Assembly: GCF_900078305.2 (NCBI RefSeq)
Contig: NZ_LT546028.1
Coordinates: 608,948-672,947, forward strand
Origin: Corynebacterium bouchesdurhonense
Lineage (GTDB): Bacteria > Actinomycetota > Actinomycetes > Mycobacteriales > Mycobacteriaceae
DNA length: 64,000 nt
Direction: 5' to 3'
Shown here in pieces: positions 51,071 through 63,483 of this stretch; position 1 is the first letter of the stretch; the number at the start of each line of letters is the position of its first letter. Under the pieces are notes generated by a model. It was not told the DNA's origin, did no database searches, and saw only the letters and a program-made list of their open reading frames with translations. The position numbers were made by a program, and so were the translations under genes.

Positions 51071-51087
51071 GGTTACCGAGGAGTGCC

Positions 51088-51714
51088 ATGTTCGAAGGAC
51101 CGCTGCAAGACCTGATCGACGAGTTCGCGCGCCTGCCCGGCGTGGGCCCCAAGTCGGCGCAGCGCATCGCGTTCTACCTGCTGCAAACCGAGCCGGAGGA
51201 CATCGACCGGCTGCGCGCGGCGCTGGCGGCGGTGCGGGACGGCGTGACCTTCTGCCGCATCTGCAACAACGTCTCGCGCGAGGAGGTGTGCCGCATCTGC
51301 GCAGACTCGGGGCGCGATAAGAGCACGGTGTGCGTGGTGGAGGACGCCAAGGACATCCAGGTGATCGAGCGCACCGGCGAGTACACCGGGCGCTACCACG
51401 TGCTGGGCGGGGCGCTCGACCCGCTGGCCAACATCGGGCCCAAAGACCTGGCCATCGCCTCGCTGCTGCAGCGCATTGGCGGGGTGCAGCCGGATCTGCC
51501 GGACGGGGAGATCCCGGACATCACCGAGGTGATCCTGGCCACCGACCCGGACACCGAGGGTGAGGCGACAGCGTCCTACATCGCGCGGCTGTTGAAGGAC
51601 TTCCCGGACCTCACGGTGTCCCGGCTCGCCTCCGGGATGCCGCTGGGCGGGGACCTGGAATTTGTGGACGAGCTGACGCTGTCCCGGGCGCTCAGCGGGC
51701 GGCTGAAGCTGTAG
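51088..51714 (+). CDS. recR: Recombination protein RecR
   Basis: A 208-residue protein: helix-hairpin-helix [15 protein letters not shown], four-Cys zinc finger [19 protein letters not shown], then the Toprim domain ([10 protein letters not shown] ... [16 protein letters not shown]). It loads RecA with RecF/RecO during gap repair. The ATG has GAGGAG upstream. The leader is largely the repeat element copy 3. Confidence 0.95.
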   Translation: MFEGPLQDLIDEFARLPGVGPKSAQRIAFYLLQTEPEDIDRLRAALAAVRDGVTFCRICNNVSREEVCRICADSGRDKSTVCVVEDAKDIQVIERTGEYTGRYHVLGGALDPLANIGPKDLAIASLLQRIGGVQPDLPDGEIPDITEVILATDPDTEGEATASYIARLLKDFPDLTVSRLASGMPLGGDLEFVDELTLSRALSGRLKL

Positions 51715-51762
51715 GCGGGCGGGGCGGGGCGCCCGGGGCGCCGGTGGCGCAGCCGCGGGCAT

Positions 51763-51882
51763 GTGTGCTAGCAGCCTGGGCGGGGGCGCTAGCACGCATT
51801 TATTTGGTCAGAGCGAAATGCCTGCTCACGCAGTGACGAAGTTCGGCGTTGGGGCGTTGTGTGCTAGCAGCCACTAGCAGAC
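51763..51882. repeat. Inverted-repeat element with TGTGCTAGCAG ends (single copy here)
   Basis: TGTGCTAGCAG occurs at 51763-51773 and again at 51860-51870. Each is followed by an inverted partner (CGCTAGCACG at 51787; CTAGCAGACA at 51874), giving two hairpins around an AT-richer middle. It lies in the gene-free 193 bases between the convergent recR and gatD genes. Its general layout resembles the other boxed element but the sequence differs. Confidence 0.55.
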
Positions 51883-51907
51883 ATCGAAGCGGCGGGCATC
51901 AGAGGCG

Positions 51908-52663
51908 CTAGCTCAGGCGCTCCATGCGGAGGCGGTCGATGACGGGGATCTCGAGGGGCTCGAGGTCCTCGAGGCGCACGCCCAGGGCCTGCGCAAGCAG
52001 CAGGTCTGCGAGCTGGGGGTTGCGCGCCAGGGCCGGGCCGTGCATGTAGGTGGCGATGATGCTGCCCTGCACCACGCCCTCGACGGCTTCCACGGCCTCC
52101 ACGGCAGAGCCGGCGGAATCGGAGCCGGCGCCCGCGCCGTTGCCGGTGCCGCGCGTGACCTTGCCCAGCGGCTCGGCGGCGGGCCCGAGGGTGGTGGCGC
52201 CCATGTGGTTCTCAAAGCCGGTCAGCGGTTCGGTGAGCTGGGCCGTGACGCCGGCGCGGGTGGGGCGCGAGGCGACTTCGCCGATGGCTCGAGAGGGGAG
52301 TGGTTGGGTGGAGACGTCGAGAAGCGAAATGCCCTGGGCCTCGGTGCCGTGCGCGAAGAAGCTGTGGCCGAGCACCTGCATGCCGGCGCACACGGCGAAA
52401 ATGGGGCGACCGTCGGCGGCCGCAGCCTGCAGGCCCGGGGAGGCCGCGAGGCGGGCGGCGGCGATCACCTGGGCGGAGTCCTCGCCGCCGCCGAGGGTGT
52501 AGACGTCGCAGTCGGCGGGGATGTCCTGGGTGAGTAGGATGCGGCGGACCTCGGCGTCGATGCCGCGCAGGCGGGCACGCTGGCGCAGGACGAGCGCGTT
52601 GCCGTCATCGCCGTAGGTTCCCAGCACGTCCGGCAACACGAGGCCGATGGTGAGCTTAGGCAC
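51908..52663 (-). CDS. gatD: Lipid II isoglutaminyl synthase, glutaminase subunit GatD
   Basis: A 251-residue class I glutamine amidotransferase-like protein: LGGGEDSAQVI, nucleophile C92 in AVCAGMQVLG and catalytic H208 in TYMHGP. With MurT it amidates the alpha-carboxyl of D-Glu in lipid II. An Ala/Gly/Ser/Glu-rich insertion (about 172-196) precedes the His block. ATG overlaps the murT stop by 8 bases, so both are coupled. A motif variant lies at 52315-52325. Confidence 0.92.
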   Translation of the reverse strand: MPKLTIGLVLPDVLGTYGDDGNALVLRQRARLRGIDAEVRRILLTQDIPADCDVYTLGGGEDSAQVIAAARLAASPGLQAAAADGRPIFAVCAGMQVLGHSFFAHGTEAQGISLLDVSTQPLPSRAIGEVASRPTRAGVTAQLTEPLTGFENHMGATTLGPAAEPLGKVTRGTGNGAGAGSDSAGSAVEAVEAVEGVVQGSIIATYMHGPALARNPQLADLLLAQALGVRLEDLEPLEIPVIDRLRMERLS

Positions 52664-53933
52664 GGTAGTCCTCCTCCTTGCTCAGCGCGCGGCGCAGGTT
52701 GAGCAGCGCGGTGTAGTTGGCCAGCACCTCCACGCGCCCGGGCGGGCAGGCGCGGATGGCCTCCACCGGGTCGTGCACCAGCTGGTGGTCGATTCCCGCG
52801 TAGAGCAGGCGCACCGCCAGGTCGGTGGCGCGCTCGCCGGCGGCCACCACCTTGGTGTCCCCGAAGTCCTCGAAGGCCACGTCCCACAGCCAGGACACGT
52901 CCTCGCCGTCGCCCTGGCGGGCGTTCACGGCGATGACCACGCCGTCCGCGTCCCGGTCCAGCATGCTCAGCGCCTCCTGCCAGCCGGCCGGGTTCTTGGC
53001 CAGGAGCAGGTGCACGTCGCGCTCGCCGAGGTGCACGGTGGTGTAGCGCCCGGCAACGTTGTCCACCTCCTCGGCGGCGCGCACCGCCTTGTCCAGGGGC
53101 ACGCCGAAGGCCTCCACCGCGGCGGCGATGGCCTGGGCAGCGTTGCCCCGGTTGGCGCGCCCCGGCAGCTTCAGGTCCAGGGGCACGGTGCCGGCGGGGG
53201 TGTGCAGGCCGGCCTCGTCCACGGAGTAGTGGGGGGTAGGGCGGCGGAACTCGCGGGCGCCCCCCTGCTGTTCGATGCCGTACCAGTCCCCGTCGTCGGT
53301 GCGCACGATGTGGCCGCCGGAGCGGGGGTTGGTCACGGAATCCCCCAGCCAGCCGGCACCGGCGGCTACCCACACCACGTTGGGGTGGTCCCAGGCGGCG
53401 GAGGTGACTAGGACGTCGTCGCAGTTGGCAATGACGGTGGCCTCCGGGTGCGCATTCACCGCGGCGCGCAGGGCCCGTTCGATGGAGTTGATTTCGCCCA
53501 CCCGGTCCAGCTGGTCGCGCGAGAGGTTGAGCAGGACGATCGCCTGCGGTTCGAGACGTTCCGCCACCTTTGGCACGTGCAGCTCGTCCACCTCCAGCAC
53601 CACGTGGGAGGCGTCGCGGCCCGCCATGAGCGCGGAGATGATGCCGGCGTCCATGTTGTCGCCGCCGTCGTTGGTGGCCACGGTGTGGGTGGTGCGCAGC
53701 GCGCCCGCCAGCATGCGGGTGGTGGTGGACTTGCCGTTGGTGCCGGTGACCAGCACCGCGGGGCGCCCGCCGCCGAGGTGGTCCATGATGGTCGGGTCGA
53801 TCGCCCCGGCAACAAGGCCGCCGATCATGCCGCCGGCGCCGCGGCCGGTGGCGCGCGACGCCGTGGTGGCCAGGCGGGCAGCCGAGAGCGCCATCTGGGA
53901 GCGGATCCGGGCAAGGGGTCCTTTCGGATTCAT
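52656..53933 (-). CDS. murT: Lipid II isoglutaminyl synthase, Mur-ligase subunit MurT
   Basis: A 425-residue Mur-ligase-fold protein: P-loop GTNGKSTTT at 64-72, LNLSRDQLDRVGEIN, the middle domain, and a C-terminal DUF1727 region that binds GatD. In Gram-positive homologues the middle domain carries a four-Cys zinc ribbon; here the corresponding region (about 198-232, DSVTNPRSGGHIVRTDDGDW) contains no Cys at all. Starts ATG 53933. It activates D-Glu with ATP. Confidence 0.92.
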   Translation of the reverse strand: MNPKGPLARIRSQMALSAARLATTASRATGRGAGGMIGGLVAGAIDPTIMDHLGGGRPAVLVTGTNGKSTTTRMLAGALRTTHTVATNDGGDNMDAGIISALMAGRDASHVVLEVDELHVPKVAERLEPQAIVLLNLSRDQLDRVGEINSIERALRAAVNAHPEATVIANCDDVLVTSAAWDHPNVVWVAAGAGWLGDSVTNPRSGGHIVRTDDGDWYGIEQQGGAREFRRPTPHYSVDEAGLHTPAGTVPLDLKLPGRANRGNAAQAIAAAVEAFGVPLDKAVRAAEEVDNVAGRYTTVHLGERDVHLLLAKNPAGWQEALSMLDRDADGVVIAVNARQGDGEDVSWLWDVAFEDFGDTKVVAAGERATDLAVRLLYAGIDHQLVHDPVEAIRACPPGRVEVLANYTALLNLRRALSKEEDYRA

Positions 53934-53943
53934 GCGCTACAGG

Positions 53944-54963
53944 CTACTCCGCGGCGCCGCCGCCCCGAGACTCCATCGCCTCCACCGCGCGGGCGAACTG
54001 CGCGGCCGTGAGGATGGGGATGTCCTTGCGGTGGGCGTGCATGGCCTTGCCGCGCAGCTCTACGCCCTTGGCCTGCGCGTCCGAGACCACCAGCGAGGTC
54101 TGGCGCGTGAGCTTCTCCGCGTAGGTGAGGCCGGCGCGCACTCCGAGGTCGATCAGCTCGTCGGGGTTGCACGCCACGTCGTCGGTGACCACCACCTCCA
54201 TGCCGGGTTGCAGGCCCGTGGCGGGGGTGTACACGCCGGGGTTGTCGGCCGCGGCCGCCGCCTTCTCCGCGTCCACGCGCAGGGAGCTGCGCTGCAGCCC
54301 GAAGCGGTCCGCCGCCAGCTCCGCTGGGTCCGCCACGGCCAGCTCGCCCGCGTCCCGCAGCGCGAGGTGCATGCCCACCAGGGTCAGGGTGCGCTGGCGG
54401 GCGCGCTCCTCCTCGGTGGCGGCGGGCGGCGGCACCGACACGCCGGCGATGGCGGCCAGGGCGGGCAGGCGCGTGTCCACCGGCACGTTGCCCTGCAGAC
54501 GCACGGTGGCCAGAACGTCCACGATCCCCTCCGGCCTCGGCACGTGCCCCACCCGCTGGCGGCGGCGGTTGCCCCGCCCGCGCCGGGACCGGTTCGCGCG
54601 CGCCGCGGCGTTCATGGCTCGGCGGGGCTCGGACACGATGTAGCCCCAGTCGTGGGGCGAATTGTGGAGCGTGAGCTGGCGGCCGTCGATAAGCTTGTCT
54701 AAGCCCCGCAGCGACCGCGAGAAGCGCGGCGCCTGGGCAAAGTCGCTGGCCTCGAGCCCGTGGGTGTGGCGCGGCCCGGCATCGCGGCCGGGGTTGAACA
54801 CCTGGTAGAACGTCTCGCCGACGCGCCCGGTGCCGTCGAACGTCACCGCGTCGAGCGTGAGCAGGCGGCCGGTTGAGGGGTGAATTCCGGCCGCCTGCGC
54901 GGTAAGTGCCACGTACGGGAATTCACTGCCCTGCGGCTCGCTCGGTGCGGTCATTACACGCAT
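53944..54963 (-). CDS. DnaQ-like exonuclease-fold protein with BRCT domain, probably inactive
   Basis: A 339-residue protein. The N-terminal part resembles the DEDDh exonuclease family but the first motif (normally VxDxETTG) reads YVALTAQAAG, replacing both metal-binding acids (T21, Q23). Motif II survives in part (LHNSPHDWGYI). An Arg-rich insertion follows (RANRSRRGRGNRRRQR). The C-terminal ~85 residues form a BRCT-like domain (GMEVVVTDDVACNPDELIDL; TSLVVSDAQAKGVELRGKAM). It is the gene annotated as epsilon-like in relatives between murT and leuA. It is likely a binding protein rather than a nuclease. ATG 54954 is an alternative start. Confidence 0.75.
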   Translation of the reverse strand: MRVMTAPSEPQGSEFPYVALTAQAAGIHPSTGRLLTLDAVTFDGTGRVGETFYQVFNPGRDAGPRHTHGLEASDFAQAPRFSRSLRGLDKLIDGRQLTLHNSPHDWGYIVSEPRRAMNAAARANRSRRGRGNRRRQRVGHVPRPEGIVDVLATVRLQGNVPVDTRLPALAAIAGVSVPPPAATEEERARQRTLTLVGMHLALRDAGELAVADPAELAADRFGLQRSSLRVDAEKAAAAADNPGVYTPATGLQPGMEVVVTDDVACNPDELIDLGVRAGLTYAEKLTRQTSLVVSDAQAKGVELRGKAMHAHRKDIPILTAAQFARAVEAMESRGGGAAE

Positions 54964-54975
54964 CTTAGCCCGGCG

Positions 54976-56019
54976 CTACGTCGCCTCCGCGGGGAGGACC
55001 TCCACGGAGACCATCTCCAGCTCCGGCGTCAGCGGGGTGGGGGTCGCCGCCGCGCTTGGAGTGAGCACTGGGTCGCTGCTCACAATCGCCACCGCACTCT
55101 CGTGGCCCTCGTGCTCCGCCCGGTTCCGCCCGGCCAGCGCCGCCACGCCCGTGCCCGTCAGCGTCAGCGCCGCCACGGATGCTACGGCCACCCGCCGCCG
55201 CGCGCCGGGATCGGGGCTTTTTTGCTTGTCGACGCCCCCGACAAACCCAATCCCAGCCCCAACCGGCCCCGGCAGGGCCGCGGCGCGCGGGCGCCCGTCG
55301 GCGTCGAGGGGCTGCAGCGGGCTCACCGCGTCGAGGTGGACGCACTCCACCGGCCCGGCCGTGACGGTGAAAAGCGGCGCGCCCGCGGACGGGTCGTGGA
55401 ACCCGCGGGCCACGGCCACCACGCCCCACCGCTCGAGCGAACGCAGCGTCGGCGCCAGCTTGGAGCCCGCGGCCGCGTCGAGGTAGCCCACCTTCTCCCC
55501 GTCGATGCACACCGTCACCTCGCCGGCGGCGTCGAAGCCGAGGGTGGCCAGGTACTGCACCCTGCGGCCCACCCGGGCGTAGCGCGAACCGGGCAGGTAG
55601 TGCACGGTGAGCGGCTCGCCCGGCTCCAGGAACTGCCACGGCTCCGCCGGTGGGGTGTTGGCGGGCAGCACCAGCTCAGGGGCGGGCAGGCGGAGCGCCA
55701 GGGTGACGGTGCCGGATGCGTCGCGCGCGGCCCGGGCCGTGGCCAGCGGGCGGTAGCCGGCGTCGGCGATGGTGTTCAGCGCCGGGTACGCGTCCGCGTC
55801 GGCCGCGGCGAGCTCGCCGATGCGGTCCTCCCGGAACCACACGCCGAAGCCCGTGCGGCTCTCGCGGCTTTCGCGTCGCAGCGTGACGGCGAAGTCCGCC
55901 GCATCGCTGGAGGAGGTGCGCAGGTGCTTGGCCACCGCGGCCGTGTCCACCCGCTCGACGGCAACGGAGCGGATCTGTCCGAGACCGTGGTCCGGAATCA
56001 CGTACAGGGCTGGTGGCAT
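54976..56019 (-). CDS. Hypothetical protein with a single membrane segment
   Basis: A 347-residue protein. The first ~235 residues are soluble with repeated strands, including a carbohydrate- or protein-binding-like VQYLATLGFDAAGEVTVCID. A basic patch and hydrophobic helix follow (RRRVAVASVAALTLTGTGVA), then a Thr/Pro-rich tail. Orientation suggests a cytosolic N-terminal domain. The dispersed motif (55224-55235) lies in the linker before the helix, coding VDKQKS. No family recognised. The start is ATG 56019. Confidence 0.65.
   Translation of the reverse strand: MPPALYVIPDHGLGQIRSVAVERVDTAAVAKHLRTSSSDAADFAVTLRRESRESRTGFGVWFREDRIGELAAADADAYPALNTIADAGYRPLATARAARDASGTVTLALRLPAPELVLPANTPPAEPWQFLEPGEPLTVHYLPGSRYARVGRRVQYLATLGFDAAGEVTVCIDGEKVGYLDAAAGSKLAPTLRSLERWGVVAVARGFHDPSAGAPLFTVTAGPVECVHLDAVSPLQPLDADGRPRAAALPGPVGAGIGFVGGVDKQKSPDPGARRRVAVASVAALTLTGTGVAALAGRNRAEHEGHESAVAIVSSDPVLTPSAAATPTPLTPELEMVSVEVLPAEAT
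55213..55239 (+). repeat. Dispersed SalI-core hairpin inside a gene linker
   Basis: GGGGCTTTTTTGCTTGTCG then ACGCCCCC; core 55224-55235, with GGGGC/GCCCC arms. It is positioned exactly in the linker between the soluble domain and the membrane helix of the host gene. Confidence 0.75.
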
Positions 56020-56141
56020 CGACGGTCACCTCCGGGTAGGGCAGGGGAGCGCACTCGCGCGTTTTTCGCACGAGGGTACCCATTTTTGGCGGGAGGCGGC
56101 GGGGGGCAGGCGGGTTCCTGGCTCGCGCCGCGAGCTATTCG

Positions 56142-57989
<1,848 letters not shown>

Positions 57990-58014
57990 TTATTTCGGCG
58001 GCGGTTGGGGGTGT

Positions 58015-58056
58015 CCACGGCCGGCGGTCACAAACTCCGCGGCGGGGTGCCGGCCG
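58015..58056 (-). promoter_or_regulatory. leuA attenuator-type hairpin
   Basis: In the minus-strand RNA, CACGGCCGGC pairs with GCCGGCCGTG, closing a loop that contains CCCCGCCGCGG. This loop is complementary to CCGCGGCGGG within the leader-peptide codons, so two exclusive structures are possible. The T-run of a classic terminator is missing, so control may be rho-dependent or translational. Confidence 0.6.
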
Positions 58057-58058
58057 TG

Positions 58059-58112
58059 TTACTGGGCCTGATTCCCGCCGCGGCGTAGAAGGAGGAGCGC
58101 CTTTCGCGTCAT
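58059..58112 (-). CDS. leuL: leu leader peptide
   Basis: A 17-residue ORF, MTRKALLLLRRGGNQAQ, with four consecutive Leu codons (CTC CTC CTT CTA), ending 81 bases before the leuA start. A mix of rarer Leu codons makes ribosome stalling sensitive to leucyl-tRNA supply. This is the known corynebacterial leuA leader arrangement. Confidence 0.9.
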   Translation of the reverse strand: MTRKALLLLRRGGNQAQ

Positions 58113-58127
58113 GTGGCGCACCTTACC

Positions 58128-58970
58128 CTAGTCCGCGGCCTCGCGGGCCAGCATTGCGGTTGCAAGGAGCATTCCGCTTATCGACGCCCCAATCAGCCCC
58201 CACCCCCACGAGCTTCCCACCGCAAATTTCTCGCCCAGCAGGGCGTAGCCCAGCGCCAGGGCCGTGAGCGGCTCGCCAACCTTCGAGGCGGGCAGGGACA
58301 AGCCGAGCTCGCCTGCGTCGAAGGCGTACTGCTGCAGCGCCATGCCCACCACCGCGCAGCCGAGCACCGCCCAGAACTGCCAGGTGGTGAGCATGGCGGA
58401 TGCGCCTCCCGCGGTGAAGGCGTCCACGGCCACCTTGGCGTACACGGCCAGCAGCCCGAACACCGCGCCGCAGGTGAGGCCGAGGGTGAGGGCTTTGGTG
58501 GCAGGGGAGCGTCGGTAAGCAAATGCGAAAGCTCCTGCCGCAACCACCGCCCCTCCCGCGGTGACCCCCGCCCACTCCCAGGCCGGAACCTCGCGCGTGC
58601 CCGCGGACGGGCGGCCGAGAACCACCACCACACCCACGCACGCGGTGAGCACCACCGCCCAGAACACCTCCGGCACCGTCATCCGCCGGTCATCCACCCG
58701 CGCCGAGAGCACCAGCGTGAGCATGAGCGAGAGCACCAGGATCGGCTGCACCACCAGCAGGGAGCCGAACGCCAGCGCGCCGACCTGGAACGCGTAGGCC
58801 AACAGGGCGAGCCCCACCGAGCCCCACCAGGAAGGCCGCTTCACCGACGCGAGGGGGGAGGCATCGTCTGCGTGGCCGCCGCGGACAATCTGGTGGCGCC
58901 ACACCGTGCCGGCGGCGATGAGCACTGCGGAGATCGTCGCGAGGATGACCGCGTAAACGTTGCTGTGCAC
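58128..58970 (-). CDS. DMT/EamA-like membrane transporter
   Basis: A 280-residue protein with nine to ten hydrophobic segments and paired-repeat layout typical of DMT proteins (VYAVILATISAVLIAAGTVW; ALAFGSLLVVQPILVLSLML; VGEPLTALALGYALLGEKFA). The substrate is unknown. GTG 58970 is preferred: a -10-like TATTAT lies nine bases before it, suggesting a leaderless transcript; an in-frame upstream start would overlap the lysC promoter. Two motif copies or variants are at 58176-58187 and 58509-58520. Confidence 0.8.
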   Translation of the reverse strand: MHSNVYAVILATISAVLIAAGTVWRHQIVRGGHADDASPLASVKRPSWWGSVGLALLAYAFQVGALAFGSLLVVQPILVLSLMLTLVLSARVDDRRMTVPEVFWAVVLTACVGVVVVLGRPSAGTREVPAWEWAGVTAGGAVVAAGAFAFAYRRSPATKALTLGLTCGAVFGLLAVYAKVAVDAFTAGGASAMLTTWQFWAVLGCAVVGMALQQYAFDAGELGLSLPASKVGEPLTALALGYALLGEKFAVGSSWGWGLIGASISGMLLATAMLAREAAD

Positions 58971-58993
58971 GGCGAATGATAATACTGCGTTAC

Positions 58994-59024
58994 TTGAAAC
59001 GAGCCCCTTTGAACAGGTTATTCT
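58994..59024 (+). promoter_or_regulatory. Likely lysC promoter
   Basis: TTGAAA (58994-58999) and TATTCT (59019-59024) are separated by 19 bases, upstream of AGGAAGGG and the lysC ATG. Spacing is slightly long; a TATATA at about 59039 is too close to the start codon. Confidence 0.35.
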
Positions 59025-59060
59025 GGTTGGCATTGCCGGATATATAGGAAGGGCACACCT

Positions 59061-61366
<2,306 letters not shown>

Positions 61367-61397
61367 GCGGCGGCTACCGCTCGGCGTTTAGCCGCGG

Positions 61398-62867
61398 CTA
61401 CCGCTCGGCGCCGCCCTTGCCCGCGGCCTCCTCGGCTGCGGCGGCTTGCTCGGCTGCGGCGGCTTCCTCGGCCTCGCGCTCGCGCATCTCTTCCTCGTCT
61501 GCGGCGATGAGCTCGTCGATGGAGTGGTCGTTCCACGGCTCGTCGGGCTCGTACTCGTCCTGCGTCACCGGCTCGGTGTAAGAGACGTACACCACTTCGC
61601 CGTCGCGGTCCTCGGGGTCGAAGTCGATCTCGTCGTCCTCCGCCAGCTCCTGGGCAACCTCTTCTTCCAGGGCCTCAACCAGCTCCTCGTCGTCCATCAC
61701 GGACATGGCGGTCACGTGCTCGAGCTCGCGCTGGTCGTTCTTGGTAAAGCGCTCGCGCGGGTCCAGCTTCAGGCGAGTCAGCTCCATCGCGCGGCGGCGG
61801 CGCTGGCCCTCCTTGCGCAGCTTCTGCGCGCCGCGCAGGCGGGCGGCAACCATGACCACGATCAGCAGCAGGCCCAGGTACCCCAGGACGGGGTAGACCA
61901 CGGAAACCAGCTGCTGGAAGCCCACGAAGGACAGCACGAAGCCCACCAGGCAGGCCGCGATGAAGATGACGCGGAACTTCTCCTCGCGGCCGCGCGCGAG
62001 GCGCTTGCCCAGGGCGAAGAACATGCCCAGGGAGGTGGCGAAGATGAGGCCGAAGATCACCAAAGACATCACCACGCCGAGGGTGGGGTTGATGTCATTC
62101 ATCAGCGTCAGAAGCGGCATGTCCTCGCCGCTAACGTCCTCCACCTTCACCAACAGCGTGACGGCCAGCAGCATGAGCATGATCAGGTAGGCCATGCCGC
62201 CAAGGAACCCGCCGAGGCCGGCCGCGCGGGTGTCCAGCTGGTTACCGCCGATGACGAAGGCCATGGAGACCACGCAGATCACGTTCAGGCCGGTGTAGTT
62301 CAGCGCGCCGACCCACCAGTTGGGCAAGGTGGTGTCCACCTGCGCGGCCGCCTCGTTCAGCGCGGCCCAGTCCGGGTGGGCGTTAATCAGCGTGTAGCTG
62401 CAGCCGAAGATCACCAGGACGAGCAGCACGGGGGTTAGCGCGCCGATGGCTCCGGTGACTTTGTCCACGTCCAGCATGCCGAAGCCGATGGTGATGGCAA
62501 GCATGAGCACGGCGCCGATCCAGACGGGGAACCCGAACTGCTGGTTGAGGTTGGCGCCGGCGCCGGCGAACATGACGAAGCCGACGGCGAAGAGGGTGAC
62601 AATGGTGGCAATGTCCAGGATCCAGGACATGACCTTGGAGGTGATGTTGCCCAGCACCTCCATGTGCTCCTTGGCTTGGAAGAAGGACCCGAGCTGGAGG
62701 ATGGTCACGCCCGAGATGAGCATCAGCGCGGAGCTGAGCACGGCGCCCCAGATGCCTTGGGTGCCGAAGGACGAGAAGTACAGCAGTGCTTCCTGGCCCG
62801 ACGCGAAGCCGGCGCCCACGAGCGTGCCGATGAATGCAAATGAGATGAGAATTGCGGTCTTGAGCAT
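61398..62867 (-). CDS. YkvI-like membrane transporter with long acidic tail
   Basis: A 489-residue protein. About ten membrane segments lie within residues 1-330 (first segment TAILISFAFIGTLVGAGFAS with the unwound GAGFASG motif of LeuT-fold carriers; AVGFVMFAGAGANLNQQFG). A ~150-residue cytosolic tail, basic first (RRRRAMELTRLKL) and then very acidic and Ala/Glu-rich, follows. The substrate is unknown; the relative lies at the same place near lysC-asd and sigC in corynebacteria. ATG 62867 has GGGAGCG upstream. Confidence 0.8.
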   Translation of the reverse strand: MLKTAILISFAFIGTLVGAGFASGQEALLYFSSFGTQGIWGAVLSSALMLISGVTILQLGSFFQAKEHMEVLGNITSKVMSWILDIATIVTLFAVGFVMFAGAGANLNQQFGFPVWIGAVLMLAITIGFGMLDVDKVTGAIGALTPVLLVLVIFGCSYTLINAHPDWAALNEAAAQVDTTLPNWWVGALNYTGLNVICVVSMAFVIGGNQLDTRAAGLGGFLGGMAYLIMLMLLAVTLLVKVEDVSGEDMPLLTLMNDINPTLGVVMSLVIFGLIFATSLGMFFALGKRLARGREEKFRVIFIAACLVGFVLSFVGFQQLVSVVYPVLGYLGLLLIVVMVAARLRGAQKLRKEGQRRRRAMELTRLKLDPRERFTKNDQRELEHVTAMSVMDDEELVEALEEEVAQELAEDDEIDFDPEDRDGEVVYVSYTEPVTQDEYEPDEPWNDHSIDELIAADEEEMREREAEEAAAAEQAAAAEEAAGKGGAER

Positions 62868-62914
62868 GGAGCTCGCTCCCGATGAAATTCGAATTAACAA
62901 TGAGCGGTCTAAGT

Positions 62915-63472
62915 TTAGCCAGACCCGGCGGCACTGTCGGCCCCAGCCACCAGATCCTTCCGCGCCCGGGCGACGCGGGAGCGGATCGTGCCGACCCGCA
63001 CGCCGGCAATTTTTGCGGCTTCCTCGTAGGTGTACCCGAGCACTTGGGTGAGCACTATTGCTTCTCGACGCTCACTGGGCAGCGCATCCACCAACGCCCA
63101 CGCGTCCATGACCTCCGACCACGTGTTGGGGTTGTCCGGGCTGGCGGTGGTGGCCGCCACGGTGTCGTACTCGGTCGCGGACTTGCGCGGCCTGGCCATG
63201 TCGTGGCGCACCGAATCCACCCACGTGCGCCGCGCCAGTGAGAGCAGCCAGGTGCGCGCCGACGAGCGGGCGGCGAAACTGGGCAGGGAGTGCAGGACGC
63301 GCAGGTAGGTTTCCTGCGTCAGGTCGTCGGCGTACTCGCGGCCGGCGAGGTGGGCCAGCAGGCGCCAGACGTCATCCTGGGTGCGGGCGATGAACTCTGT
63401 GAGCGCGGCCTTGTCGCCCCGCCCCGCCTTGAGGGCGAGGTCGGTGACGTAGTCGTCGTCGCTCCTGCTCAC
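62915..63472 (-). CDS. sigC: ECF sigma factor, SigC-like
   Basis: A 185-residue ECF sigma factor: region 2 (EFIARTQDDVWRLLAHLAGR, EYADDLTQETYLRVLHSLPS, RTWLLSLARRTWVDSVR) and region 4 (ALPSERREAIVLTQVLGYTY, EEAAKIAGVRVGTIRSRVAR). Location downstream of lysC-asd matches sigC of C. glutamicum, which governs respiratory-chain genes. No anti-sigma gene lies next to it; it follows the antiporter genes by 11 bases. A hairpin motif (63049-63076) lies in the region 4 codons. Confidence 0.9.
   Translation of the reverse strand: MSRSDDDYVTDLALKAGRGDKAALTEFIARTQDDVWRLLAHLAGREYADDLTQETYLRVLHSLPSFAARSSARTWLLSLARRTWVDSVRHDMARPRKSATEYDTVAATTASPDNPNTWSEVMDAWALVDALPSERREAIVLTQVLGYTYEEAAKIAGVRVGTIRSRVARARKDLVAGADSAAGSG
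63049..63076 (+). repeat. Dispersed SalI-core hairpin inside sigC
   Basis: GTGAGCACTATTGCTTCTCG then ACGCTCAC; core 63060-63071. Arms GTGAGC/GCTCAC differ from the usual GGGGC/GCCCC but still pair, a compensatory change. Confidence 0.8.
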
Positions 63473-63483
63473 AAGCGGTAACT

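Noticed and set aside
48384..51167. Long open frame (about 930 codons) on the minus strand opposite dnaX, ybaB and the recR start
   Set aside because: It is antisense to conserved genes; the Arg/Gly/His-rich composition is typical of a shadow frame.
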